From Planctomycetaceae bacterium (GTDB lineage Bacteria; Planctomycetota; Planctomycetia; Planctomycetales; Planctomycetaceae), in assembly GCA_021732995.1 (NCBI GenBank), contig JAKFWA010000128.1, forward strand, positions 1 to 64,000: DNA of 64,000 bases. Reading direction: 5' to 3'. Below are positions 28,801-37,248 of this stretch, one piece after another; positions within the stretch are counted from its first letter, which is position 1, and each line of letters begins with the position of its first letter. The position numbers were made by a program, and so were the translations under genes. The notes under the pieces were generated by a model, which saw nothing but the letters and a program-made list of their open reading frames with translations, ran no database searches and was not told the DNA's origin.

Positions 28801-31064
28801 AGACACCGTACACAGCAACTGCTCCGTTCAACGCCGAGCAAGCGAAGAAGCATCAGGAAGCATGGGCCAAGTACCTGGGCCTGGAGGTCGAGCTGACGAA
28901 CTCGATCGGCATGAAGTTGCGGCTGATCCCGCCAGGCGAGTTCACTCAAGGGACGGCCCCAGGATCTGCCGATCAGCTGGCAGCGAATCCAGACTGGTAC
29001 TTTGCTCGCTGGGTCGGTGAGCGGCGTCAGGCCGAGGCACCACCGCGCGCCGTTACAATCTCGCAAGCGATGTATGTCGGCGCGCACGAAGTCACAGTCG
29101 GGCAGTTTGCCGAGTTCCTCAAGGACACCAAATACAAGACAGAAGCCGAGACCGAGTCGCGAGGCGGCTACGCCTGGCTCGAAGGTCGGTGGCAGCGCAG
29201 TTCGACCGCGAGTTGGCACAACGCGGGATTCGTGCAGACTGACGATCATCCCGTGTGCAACGTCGCGTGGCAGGACGCAGTCGCTTTCTGCAAATGGTTG
29301 AGCCAAAGGGAAGGTGTGACGTACCGGCTACCCACTGAAGCCGAATGGGAATACGCCTGCCGAGCAGGTACGACCACCCTCTTCTCAACCGGTGACGATC
29401 CCACATCTCTCGATGGCTCTGCGAACGTGGCGGACGCTGCGGTGCTTGAGCATCACAAGCACATCACCTGGGCGATGTCCTGGAATGATGGCTTCGCCTT
29501 CACGGCTCCAGTCGGTTCGTTCAAGTCGAACAACTTCGGCCTGTTCGATATGCACGGCAATGTCCACGAGTGGTGCGTCGATCAATACGACGCCCACGCT
29601 TACGCTCAATCTCCTGCGACTGATCCCATCGGCCCTAATACCGGGAGCCAGCACATCTATCGTGGCGGCGTGTGGGACAATTGGGTGGGCTTCAGCCGGA
29701 GTGCTGATCGTTACGGCAGCCATTCAGATCTGATTCGCACGCAGTGGGCTGGCTTCCGAGTGGTTCGAGAGGCCAAAGCGAATCCTCAACCTCGGCAGAT
29801 CGTTAACGCCAGTATTGACCTCAACGGCGAGTGGACTTCGCGCTGGGGCATCGTCAAGTTCACCCATACATCTCCTCTGCAGGCGAACGATTCGTTGCCC
29901 GTCAAAGCGACCTATTACGACAACGCTGGCACCATTGAGGGAGCTATCGATCTCGCGTCGCGCACCTTCGTTGGCCGCTTTCGTGAGAGCAATGGAATGA
30001 ACGGCCCGCTGCGCCTCGTGATCTCACCAGACGGCCGTTCGATCAAAGGACTGTATGAGTACCGACAAGCCTCGATGCAAACGGATCCAACGGATCTCAA
30101 ACTGACATGGGACATGGACCGCAAGGCGGAAACTCCAACCAACGGCATTGCACCCCCGCCTCCGCGAGCGACGGCTCCGTTCAATGCCGAGCAAGCAAAA
30201 CAGCTTCAGGACGGCTGGGCGAAATACCTCGCGATACCGGTTGGCCAGACGAACTCGGTCGGCATGAAGCTACAACTGATTCCGCCGGGACGGTTTCAAA
30301 TGGGAAGCACGCCTGAAGAACTCGCCCAACTGAAGAAGGAATTGGAAGACACCAACGCTTCCGACTTCGACAAGTTCGTGGCGCAGTCGAGCGGTCCTCG
30401 CCACGTCGTGGAACTCACTGAGCCGTTCTACATGGGCCAGCACGAAGTCACCGTCGCGCAGTTTCGGCAGTTTGTCGAAGCGACCAACTATCGCCCGTCA
30501 GCGGAAGACAATGGCTCGGCCGACCTGACGTGGAAGAAGTTCATTCCAGACACCGCTCCAGAGAAACAACCAGTGTGCGGGGTCAGTTGGGATGACGCTC
30601 ACGCGTTCTGCAAATGGCTGAGCGATCAAACGAAGTCCACTTACAACCTGCCTACAGAGGCTCAGTGGGAATACGCGTGTCGGGCCGGAAGTCAGGCACT
30701 CTGGTCATTCGGTGATGATCCCACAGGGTTGTCCGAGCATGCGATCGTCGGCGCCGTTGGAACGCCGTATCCGGCTGAGATCGGACTTAAGCGAGCAAAT
30801 GCATTTGGCCTGTTCGACATGCACGGCAACGTCGACGAATGGTGCCTCGACTGGCACAACAAGGATTTTTATACGCGTTCGCCCTTGGTCGATCCGTCCT
30901 TCGAAATCAAGCCGCAAGACACGGGCTCCGGCCGAGTCGCCCGCGGCGGTTCGTGGAACGCCAAGCCCTGGTGGTCCCGCAGTTCCACGCGGGCTTATGA
31001 CTTCCCCGCGAAGCCAACCTTCCCCAAGGGATTCCGCGTCGTTCTGAAAGCCCTGAAGAGTTAA
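25863..31064 (+). CDS. Membrane Ser/Thr kinase with duplicated FGE-like sensor module
   Basis: 1733 residues. The kinase domain has GRGGMGVV (102-109), K124 in VAIKVL, HRDIKPAN with D218, DFG with D237, and GTPQYMSPEQ. A four-cysteine zinc-ribbon-like segment follows (C397, C400, C427, C430). About six membrane helices (460-720) and a coiled-coil region come next. The extracytoplasmic part has two copies of one module: a beta-rich domain opening DFNGDWDSGWG (882) or DLNGEWTSRWG (1319), an FNAEQAK linker, and a SUMF1/formylglycine-enzyme-like domain from 1013 and from 1464. Both SUMF1 copies lack the catalytic cysteine pair, so they probably bind a ligand. The start at 25863 is chosen over 25815. 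It follows the ECF sigma gene by 123 bases. Confidence 0.92.
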   Translation: MNENSLFAELLQIESPTERSAFLDRACAEQPQMRARLEQLLRAHNDAGSFLEKPAADIAATQLYRGATDRDDEDVPLEFLEPCDTPGRLGRLRGYEILDVIGRGGMGVVLRAMDTKLNRVVAIKVLAPELASHPQARKRFSREAQAAAAVSHDHVVTIHAVDDDERVPFIVMECIVGQSLQQKIDRVGALGVKEILRIGMQIASGLAAAHKQGLVHRDIKPANILLENGIERVKITDFGLARASDDVGITMSGQIAGTPQYMSPEQAMGQPVDQRSDLFSLGSVLYTMCTGRPAFRADSAVAVLRRVCDDTPRPINEVNPEIPAWLIAIVERLISKAAADRFQTAQEVAELLSQCLAHLQQPATMELPASVTAMVANSASASQKSSGQHAEGWRLRCKTCGKTRSLASVGGVRMGAASVSKVTLGWCSTCQGLKWTAIEWGLIDPNEVPPLEPARSTMRAALGLVATGLVNWLAIFGMLAWVATNSMPAGFESAALPVFSILAIGSALILFGAYRMINLDSYGWAKASAILAMFIGPGYLIGWPVGIWALATLSRADVRDCFQQRKQQADPSATEPVPPRPRWLVAASWFLWTVHVVCGVMFLSPYLHTSHAETSNFYYSIGAPGPWFVYEMVPGKSFHSGMNLISSSILAAIVAWAAYGLLCKLEKTAGQPRFAEKTYVALLAVWVSLIGLNVAGGIWTGKKFIADTQIRNQSTAQMAAAGRKVEDLAPLLRIVELAEKDVTATRQQFEAQTIPRTKLIEAEVRLTEAQLKLSAAQQDWLRHDAFFATLAEQHREIHGLVQQQHLAGIIPESEVRRAETVLLNVQQRWAESRAAHSNIATIKQGSGMVDPKTGTLTLPFNPPQSTASSPWWTFAANSKPIDFNGDWDSGWGPVTLNHPTITGTQPVELSGYYHNGKSRIAGKIDPRTGIFRGSFHEPNGNGRLQLVLSKDGKEIDGGFDFLSDPLETVPPKQPWRMTRQTPYTATAPFNAEQAKKHQEAWAKYLGLEVELTNSIGMKLRLIPPGEFTQGTAPGSADQLAANPDWYFARWVGERRQAEAPPRAVTISQAMYVGAHEVTVGQFAEFLKDTKYKTEAETESRGGYAWLEGRWQRSSTASWHNAGFVQTDDHPVCNVAWQDAVAFCKWLSQREGVTYRLPTEAEWEYACRAGTTTLFSTGDDPTSLDGSANVADAAVLEHHKHITWAMSWNDGFAFTAPVGSFKSNNFGLFDMHGNVHEWCVDQYDAHAYAQSPATDPIGPNTGSQHIYRGGVWDNWVGFSRSADRYGSHSDLIRTQWAGFRVVREAKANPQPRQIVNASIDLNGEWTSRWGIVKFTHTSPLQANDSLPVKATYYDNAGTIEGAIDLASRTFVGRFRESNGMNGPLRLVISPDGRSIKGLYEYRQASMQTDPTDLKLTWDMDRKAETPTNGIAPPPPRATAPFNAEQAKQLQDGWAKYLAIPVGQTNSVGMKLQLIPPGRFQMGSTPEELAQLKKELEDTNASDFDKFVAQSSGPRHVVELTEPFYMGQHEVTVAQFRQFVEATNYRPSAEDNGSADLTWKKFIPDTAPEKQPVCGVSWDDAHAFCKWLSDQTKSTYNLPTEAQWEYACRAGSQALWSFGDDPTGLSEHAIVGAVGTPYPAEIGLKRANAFGLFDMHGNVDEWCLDWHNKDFYTRSPLVDPSFEIKPQDTGSGRVARGGSWNAKPWWSRSSTRAYDFPAKPTFPKGFRVVLKALKS

Positions 31065-33203
31065 CTACTTTCCAACTTTGGTTGCCGTGGGCTGGTTCTT
31101 CCATTTCATCTTCACCGCGAAGTCGGTGAGGGTGTAAGTCGTCTGGGCGTCGGGCGTCAGAGCGACCATAACCAAGTCGGGCTCGTGATCGGGGTCAATG
31201 CGGTAGTTGCCATCGCTCCCCACAAGGATGACGTGGTCGGGTTCGCCAATGATAAGGCCGCGAACCTGGCCCGTCGGAGCATCCCAGAAGCGAACGGTAC
31301 GTTCTTGATTGCCGGCAGCGATGACGTTCCCCGGGTTCGCCCAAGCGACGTACTGCACCGGTGCCATCGTCGGCAAATTGTGGATGACCTTGCTGGTCTT
31401 CAGATCCCACAACTGCGCCGTGTGATTGCCGCGTCCCACAAAAACGGCGTTGCCGTCGGCGCTCCAGGCAATCCCGGTGACCTGCTTCGGACTGCCAGCC
31501 TGCACCAAACTTCCGAGTTGCTTGCCAAGACTCGGCTGCAGAATCACCACGTCGTCGTCTCCAGTCCCACACGCCAGCGTCTTGGAGTCACCGGCCCAAC
31601 TGACGGAGTAGACGATCTCCTTCGTAGGGATCGAGCGGATGATCTCTTTCTTCTGAGTGTTCCAAATCTTGATGGACTTGTCGTAGCCGCCGCTTGCCAG
31701 CAAACCACCGGTCGGACTCCAGGCAACAAACATCAACTGAGCTGTATGCCCAGGAAGACTGGCTTGAAGTTCTCCCGTCGTCACCGACCACAGCCGCACA
31801 ATCGGCTCGCTGCCGCCCGTGGCAAGCGTCTTGCCATCCGCAGCGAAACTCACGCAGGTCACAACACCTTTGTGATCCTCCAACGTCTTCAACAGCTTTC
31901 CCGAACTGGCCTCCCAGATTCGGGCGGTTCTATCGCTGCTGGCTGTCGCAAGAAGCTTGCCATCCTTCGACCAGGCGGCCGCGTTGATAGCGGCTGTGTG
32001 GCCCGTGAGAGTCTTCAGAGCCTTGGCGGTATTGGCATCCCACAACGACACGCTCGGCGTGCCGATCCCCAGGATGATGGGGCGATTCGGCGTCCACAAC
32101 GGCGGCGTGAGTCCCGCAGCATCAATCTGCTGCACGGCTTTGTCAGTCGCTGTATCCCAAGTGGAAATCGCCACAGACGTCTGGCAGAGAATTTGAGTTC
32201 CCGCGCCCAGCCAGTTCAGTCGATTAGCGACTGTGGGCAACTTCTTAACGACTTTGGCGTCCTTGACATCCCAAATCTGCAGTTCCGAGGGCGCGGCGGC
32301 CACCAATCGACTCCCGTCGGGAGACCATGCTAATGCAGCGGCCGGTCCTTCCAGCTTCTTCGGGGGAACCTCAACTGCCTCACTCTCCACCGAGGGATCC
32401 CACAGGCCGATGGTGGTGGCGCTTCCCGTGGCCAGCGTCTTTCCGTCGGGAGACCAGCGTGCCACGACCATGCCATCTTCCGGCTTGCCAAAGTAGCGAG
32501 ACAGCTTGCCGCTGCTCATGCTGAGGATCGTCGCCGGTTGCTGCTGAGCAGCAATTGCGAGCTGTTCGCCATCCGGAGACCATTCCACCGAAGTGATATA
32601 GTGGCCAAACGACGTGATTTCCTTGAGGTCCCCGCCGATCGACCTCCACAGCCACACGTAGCCGCTGGTGCCACCCACCACCGCGAGTTGCTTGCCATCG
32701 GGAGACCAATCACACAGGGTCGCGAACTCCTTCATGCCTCGGAGGACTTTCAACGGCCGCCCCGTCCGAACGTCCCAAAGCCGCACGGTGCCATCGTAGG
32801 CTCCGCCGGACGCGATCGTGTTGCCGTCAGGCGACCACGCGACCCCATAGACGTAGCTGTTGTGACCGATCAGAGCACGGACGCACTTCCCGGTCTCCAG
32901 ATTCCAGATGCGAATGGTGCCGTCAATGCCGCCCGTCGCCGCTTCTTTCCCGTCGGGGCTCGGAGCAATGACGCTCATGTAAGACCGATGCCGCCGCGTT
33001 TCGAGCGACCAGCTCAACAACCCCTTCAACGGAGTTGGCTTCGGAACCAGTGCTCGGGCGCTCAGTGGATCGCCCAGCTTGATCTCGAGGGGGTCCGGAC
33101 TGATCTGCACCGACTTCGGCGCAGGCCGCGATTGCGCCGAAAGCGAAGCAGCTAGACTCAACACCAGCACGCATCCGAGTAACACATCCCGCCATCGTCG
33201 CAT
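31065..33203 (-). CDS. Secreted double WD40 beta-propeller protein
   Basis: 712 residues. A Sec signal peptide (DVLLGCVLVLSLAASLSA) is followed by 14 recognisable WD40-type blades (for example GGIDGTIRIWNLETGKCVRAL, ASSDRTARIWEASSGK, GGYDKSIKIWNTQKKE), enough for two seven-bladed propellers. The C-terminal extension reads HVILVGSDGNYRIDPDHEPDLVMVALTPD, a tail also seen in other planctomycete WD40 proteins. It is a protein-interaction scaffold outside the cytoplasm; no enzyme domain is present. Its stop codon directly abuts that of the kinase gene (no intergenic base). GGAG lies 8 bases before the ATG. Confidence 0.92.
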   Translation of the reverse strand: MRRWRDVLLGCVLVLSLAASLSAQSRPAPKSVQISPDPLEIKLGDPLSARALVPKPTPLKGLLSWSLETRRHRSYMSVIAPSPDGKEAATGGIDGTIRIWNLETGKCVRALIGHNSYVYGVAWSPDGNTIASGGAYDGTVRLWDVRTGRPLKVLRGMKEFATLCDWSPDGKQLAVVGGTSGYVWLWRSIGGDLKEITSFGHYITSVEWSPDGEQLAIAAQQQPATILSMSSGKLSRYFGKPEDGMVVARWSPDGKTLATGSATTIGLWDPSVESEAVEVPPKKLEGPAAALAWSPDGSRLVAAAPSELQIWDVKDAKVVKKLPTVANRLNWLGAGTQILCQTSVAISTWDTATDKAVQQIDAAGLTPPLWTPNRPIILGIGTPSVSLWDANTAKALKTLTGHTAAINAAAWSKDGKLLATASSDRTARIWEASSGKLLKTLEDHKGVVTCVSFAADGKTLATGGSEPIVRLWSVTTGELQASLPGHTAQLMFVAWSPTGGLLASGGYDKSIKIWNTQKKEIIRSIPTKEIVYSVSWAGDSKTLACGTGDDDVVILQPSLGKQLGSLVQAGSPKQVTGIAWSADGNAVFVGRGNHTAQLWDLKTSKVIHNLPTMAPVQYVAWANPGNVIAAGNQERTVRFWDAPTGQVRGLIIGEPDHVILVGSDGNYRIDPDHEPDLVMVALTPDAQTTYTLTDFAVKMKWKNQPTATKVGK

Positions 33204-33424
33204 CGCATGTCTCCGAAAGAGCCAAGTCGATCATCTACGCAACGGTCAGCCTTCAGTCCCTCAAAGACGCATTCGAGCCATCTGCCACAAGCATTTACTG
33301 CGCTCGAATCAATCCTAGCTTCGTAGTAGCTATCCGAGACAAGCATGGAGACCCCAAAAAACTCCTAGTCGTGACAAGCCACGCCAAACGTCCGTTCCTC
33401 GCAAAGGGCAAAGTAACGACGCAC

Positions 33425-34963
33425 TTACAGCTGCTTCAGGACATCTGCGACCTTGGCCTCGAACAACGCTTGCCATTCGGGACCAAGGATGCAGTCGCTG
33501 TCTTCCTGAGCCCCGCCGACGTTGAGGAGTTGTTCGGCAGTCGGCGAGTAATAGATGTAGCCGTTGGTGTAACCGGCCACGAAGGTCATCTTGTGCGGCG
33601 AGCGTTGCTTGATACCCAAGCCGATCCGCACGGTGAGTTCACCAGGGAAAGTCACCAGCGCGAAATCGCCGATTCGTAGACCGACGACTTCGACATCAAT
33701 CGTCCGCTTGCCTGCGGCGATGTTTTGGGCCTGGTGCTTCTTCAGCAGTGCCAGATTTGTCTGCGTGCGGGTCAGTTGCTCCATCGTGTGAATGTTCTCG
33801 ATGTACTGCTGCATGTTGCGACGATTCTCAGCGTCGAGTTGTGTCAGATCATCCCGGCCCAACTTTTTCTCATGCAGGTAACGGTGCGAGTAGTAAGAGG
33901 GGAACTCGTCCGCCAAGTTGTACTTAACGACCAAAGGCAAGAAGGTCTTGAGATTCAGGCTAGTGCCTTTCAGCGACTGCAGTTGTTTGAGTTGCTCAGC
34001 TTCGAGCGATGCGATGCGTTCTGCGAGGTCGGCACGCGGGAGTGTCAGGGTCTCGTTGATGCACTGCAGGCGCGAGTCGTCTTTGCAGGAAACTTTCCGC
34101 ACTGCTTTCAGCGTACTCAGCCCCAGCATGTTGCCCAGCGGCTCGGCGTTTCGCGGACTGTTGGTGTCCTTGTAGGTGATCGGGTTGATGTCGCCGCCGC
34201 AGCCCTGCAGGAACAACGCCACGGTGCCGTCGCTGAGGTTGTCTTCGATGACCTGCGACGCGAAGCCGGTCATGTCCGCCGTGTTGCCCTTATTCGGCAC
34301 TCCCTGAATGGGATGGCAGGCAAAGTTGTAAACGACGGCGAGCGTCTTCCCGTCCATCCGGTCAAGCCGCAGGACGCCGATCTCAGGGTCGATGGGGCCG
34401 ACTTCAGCGACCTCTTCATCCGGCGGCAGCGCGTAAGCGTGTCGGACGTCGAGTTCTTTGCCGCTCTTGAGCTTCAACCGACGATTCTCAGAGACGCGGT
34501 CTTCATGACCTCGTCCAGCTCCGACCTTCACCGGAACCATATTCTGCGTCGCGAGCTTCACGGCCTGAAACGTCCGGTCGTCAACGTCGGTGCAAACAAT
34601 CCCGTGACAGTGGCTGGCGTTCACCAGCACATTCGCGGGCTGAATGCCAAGTTCCTTTTCAAGTCGCGCACGGACCTTCGGCAGATAGTCATTCTTGATG
34701 TACCCAATCTCTCCGATCGCCACCGCGTCCACGCTGACGATCACAGCGGTCGTTGCGTCGCTCTTGATCACGAGGGCCTTGGCCCACAAGCGATCATTGA
34801 CCGGCCCGGCATCGACGTTAGTGATGTCCACCTTCGCGACACCGGCCGTGAGCGACGCGGCCTGAATTTCGTCGAGCCCCGATGATCCGAACACGACGAC
34901 TACCGTAAGCAGGACAATAAAGTTGCAGAATCCTGACCGCGCAGACCTACCGAAACTCATCAT
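33425..34963 (-). CDS. Secreted neutral-ceramidase-like hydrolase
   Basis: 512 residues with an N-terminal export signal (FCNFIVLLTVVVVFGSSG). The N-terminal domain of neutral/alkaline ceramidases is suggested by SLTAGVAKVDIT, ANVLVNASHCHGI (first zinc histidines), VYNFACHPIQGVPN (further metal/His site) and ALFLQGCGGDINP (the serine/glycine-rich G-D-I-N-P block). These enzymes cut the amide bond of ceramides, but many bacterial relatives have unknown substrates. The human-type C-terminal domain is not evident. Planctomycetes carry many such paralogues next to sulfatases; none is adjacent here. GAGGAC lies 8 bases before the start. Confidence 0.8.
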   Translation of the reverse strand: MMSFGRSARSGFCNFIVLLTVVVVFGSSGLDEIQAASLTAGVAKVDITNVDAGPVNDRLWAKALVIKSDATTAVIVSVDAVAIGEIGYIKNDYLPKVRARLEKELGIQPANVLVNASHCHGIVCTDVDDRTFQAVKLATQNMVPVKVGAGRGHEDRVSENRRLKLKSGKELDVRHAYALPPDEEVAEVGPIDPEIGVLRLDRMDGKTLAVVYNFACHPIQGVPNKGNTADMTGFASQVIEDNLSDGTVALFLQGCGGDINPITYKDTNSPRNAEPLGNMLGLSTLKAVRKVSCKDDSRLQCINETLTLPRADLAERIASLEAEQLKQLQSLKGTSLNLKTFLPLVVKYNLADEFPSYYSHRYLHEKKLGRDDLTQLDAENRRNMQQYIENIHTMEQLTRTQTNLALLKKHQAQNIAAGKRTIDVEVVGLRIGDFALVTFPGELTVRIGLGIKQRSPHKMTFVAGYTNGYIYYSPTAEQLLNVGGAQEDSDCILGPEWQALFEAKVADVLKQL

Positions 34964-35121
34964 CGCCGAGTCCTCGTGTATTGGAGTCCGTAGAGTTTGA
35001 GGAACTCAGCTTAGCCACTCATGTTTTTCGTCGCCCTTGCAGCGAGCTACAAAATCGAGGCGGGATGCAGTTCGATCGGCCATTGCGAGACCGCGATGCA
35101 GACATCCGCATGACGATGCGC

Positions 35122-35170
35122 AAAACAAAACCGCGTTGCGATCAGTCAGAACGACTAAATCGCAACGCGG
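35122..35170 (-). terminator. Intrinsic terminator for the Gly/Tyr-rich protein gene
   Basis: A 12-bp stem CCGCGTTGCGAT / ATCGCAACGCGG with a 16-base loop; on the minus strand it is followed by TTTTGTTTTG. It lies 73 bases beyond the stop codon at 35243. Confidence 0.85.
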
Positions 35171-35242
35171 CGTGAGGTCCAATTCATCCCGCTTGCCTCA
35201 GTGGGGAGGACACAATTCGCAAGCGGGTCTCGCCAGACGCAA

Positions 35243-35950
35243 TCAAGGCATCGGCACGGGCGCGCCGGGCACACCGCTTACCGGCTCTGGTGACGGGCTG
35301 GGTGTTGACGATGAGAACAACTGCCAGCCGTCTGCAGTCTGCTTGAACTTGTAAGTGCCAGCCTTCAGCGTGTACTGCATCGGGCCTCTTCCAGTTCCAG
35401 AATCAAACTGCACAACCCAATGGCGGTCGTGCCGGAACGTCTGCGATTGTCCCGGGCGCATCGAGTAATTGTTGTCGTTGAGCATGTACTCAATCGACCG
35501 CTCATTCGGTGCTGGAGACAGAATCACAATCGAGCCACCGTCGAAGACCGGGTTCGGAGCCGAGTTATCGACAATGGTGTTACTCGGATACGAGTAACTC
35601 GGTGTCACGTAAGTCGGTGAGGTGTAGCTTGGGTAACTGTAGCCGTAACTGGGGTAGTAATAGCTGTTCCCGTAATACCCAGAGTTATAGTTAGAGCCAT
35701 ACCATCCGTTACCACCCCAGCCCCGATTACCCAAGCCGCCGTAGCCGCGACCTCCCCAACCACCATAGCCGCCGCCCCAGCCGCCATAGCCTCCTCGGCC
35801 ATACGAGGCACCAAAGCCGCCGTTTCCGAAGCCGAACGAGAAGTTATTGCCGCCGCCTCGGCCACCCCGCCACTGAGCCTGCGTCTCCGCCGTACCCAAC
35901 AAGCAGACAGCAGCGACGGTGCATGCAATCAAAGAACGAATTCCAAACAT
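35243..35950 (-). CDS. Secreted Gly/Tyr/Ser-rich low-complexity protein
   Basis: 235 residues beginning MFGIRSLIACTVAAVCLLGTAETQAQ, a clear Sec signal peptide with AGGGAGA 7 bases upstream. The next 50 residues are almost all Gly, Arg, Phe, Trp and Tyr (GRGGYGGWGGGYGGWGGRGYGG), then a Tyr/Ser/Pro-rich stretch (YYYPSYGYSYPSYTSPTYVTPSY). The C-terminal 90 residues form an ordered part with PAPNERSIEYMLNDNNYSMRPGQSQTF and TLKAGTYKFKQTADGWQLFS, found at the end of many planctomycete secreted proteins. No enzymatic motif; probably a structural or surface protein. Confidence 0.78.
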   Translation of the reverse strand: MFGIRSLIACTVAAVCLLGTAETQAQWRGGRGGGNNFSFGFGNGGFGASYGRGGYGGWGGGYGGWGGRGYGGLGNRGWGGNGWYGSNYNSGYYGNSYYYPSYGYSYPSYTSPTYVTPSYSYPSNTIVDNSAPNPVFDGGSIVILSPAPNERSIEYMLNDNNYSMRPGQSQTFRHDRHWVVQFDSGTGRGPMQYTLKAGTYKFKQTADGWQLFSSSTPSPSPEPVSGVPGAPVPMP

Positions 35951-36315
35951 CTTAATTTCTCCCTGTTGAGTCGGCCGCACCTTACTCGACTGATAACTGC
36001 ATCAACACGCGTTTTCACGATCGCGTTTCAGTCAAGGCGTAGCCAATTCGAGATTCAATAGACGACGTGAAAGTTCAACTATCACCTCAAAAATCGCTGC
36101 GGTGCTCGATTCCAAGCGTCAGCTTGATCGAGATCCGATTCAGATCCCGCACCTAACGCAGTCCACTCGTTGGCGGAGTCGAGACGCAGCCGTCAATATT
36201 CCCTTCGCGATTCCGGCCAGCCCGCTAGGAGGGAGTCGCGATCACTGAATCTAGATACGTCGAGCGGAACCCTTCGCGCTGACCACTTTGTCGTTCACCC
36301 TGAGGAGTTGCAGTT
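35951..36315. other. Divergent intergenic region, no gene seen
   Basis: The 365 bases between the Gly-rich protein gene (minus) and the TIM-barrel gene (plus) should hold both promoters. Only the ribosome site AGGAG ahead of 36316 is clear. No repeat or RNA was recognised. Confidence 0.5.
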
Positions 36316-37161
36316 ATGAGCAAGTGGCCAATTGGTGTTTTCACATCTGTTGATGCTGGCTTGGGCGTGCATTTAGAGGTTGCCCAAGAGTTAAAAGTGC
36401 CCACCATGCACTTGCACGCACCGCATGTAGAAAACCGAACGCGGGCTGCCGCAGAGGCATTTTTGAAGAAGGCCAAAGCCGCCGGGGTTGAAACAACTGT
36501 CGTCTTCAGCGGCTTCGAAGGCGAGACCTACGAAAGCATTCAGCGGACAGCCGAAACCGTCGGGCTGGTCCCGGAAGCAACGCGAGCCGCGCGGGCTGCG
36601 GAGTTCCGCGGTATCTCCGACTTCGCCACGTACATCGGCTGCTCCGTTGTGGCTCTGCATATCGGCTTCGTGCCGGACTCGAGCACGGCCAGCTACCGGA
36701 ACCTGATTGAGACCACCCGCAGCCTGCTGGACCACGTAAAGATGAACGGCCAGAACCTGCATCTGGAAACCGGTCAGGAGTCTGCCGATCACCTGCTGCA
36801 CTTCATCGCGGATGTCGGTCGCGACAACCTCTTCATCAACTTCGATCCGGCCAACATGATCCTCTATGGAACCGGCAATCCGATCGAAGCGTTAAAGCAG
36901 GTTGGTCACCTCGTTCGCAGTATCCACTGCAAGGACGCCAAGTGGGCCGCTCCTGCCGTACGAGGCAAAGAGTGGGGCTGCGAGACTCCGCTGGGCGAGG
37001 GCGATGTGGGAATGGAAACATTCCTGCGCACGCTGAAGGAGATCGGCTACACCGGTCCGCTGACGATCGAACGCGAGATCCCGCAAGACCCCGTCCGCCA
37101 GAAGGCCGACATCGGCAAGGCCGTCAAGCTGCTCGAAGACCTGCGAGCAAAGATCGGCTAA
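36316..37161 (+). CDS. Sugar phosphate isomerase/epimerase (TIM barrel)
   Basis: 281 residues of the xylose-isomerase-like barrel fold. GIFTSVDAGLGVHLEVAQEL-like opening, MHLHAPHVENRT, VVALHIGFVPD, NLHLETGQES, LFINFDPANMILYGTGNPIEAL, VRSIHCKDAKW and PLTIEREIPQDPVRQKADI supply the characteristic His/Glu/Asp metal ligands at strand ends. It likely isomerises or epimerises a sugar (phosphate) or inositol. AGGAG lies 8 bases before the ATG. It stands alone, followed by a long inverted repeat. Confidence 0.88.
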   Translation: MSKWPIGVFTSVDAGLGVHLEVAQELKVPTMHLHAPHVENRTRAAAEAFLKKAKAAGVETTVVFSGFEGETYESIQRTAETVGLVPEATRAARAAEFRGISDFATYIGCSVVALHIGFVPDSSTASYRNLIETTRSLLDHVKMNGQNLHLETGQESADHLLHFIADVGRDNLFINFDPANMILYGTGNPIEALKQVGHLVRSIHCKDAKWAAPAVRGKEWGCETPLGEGDVGMETFLRTLKEIGYTGPLTIEREIPQDPVRQKADIGKAVKLLEDLRAKIG

Positions 37162-37182
37162 GAAAATCGCGTAGAGCTTGAT

Positions 37183-37243
37183 GTAGGACGGACAATCCTG
37201 TCCGTCTTTTGGTCGCAGCGACGGACAGGATTGTCCGTCCTAC
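37183..37243. repeat. Palindromic intergenic repeat, copy 1
   Basis: Two perfect 24-nt arms (starting GTAGGACGGACAATCC and ending in its complement) are separated by 13 bases. Each arm also contains its own small palindrome, CGGACA-ATCC-TGTCCG, so a cruciform or double hairpin can form. It lies between the convergent TIM-barrel and DUF1501 genes. A diverged second copy is at 39440. Confidence 0.85.
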
Positions 37244-37248
37244 TGGGA

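Noticed and set aside
31185-32333. Plus-strand open frame of about 380 codons opposite the WD40 protein
   Set aside because: Antisense to regular WD40 repeats; no features of its own.
33725-34885. Plus-strand open frame of about 386 codons opposite the ceramidase-like gene
   Set aside because: Shadow of a supported gene; no domain seen.
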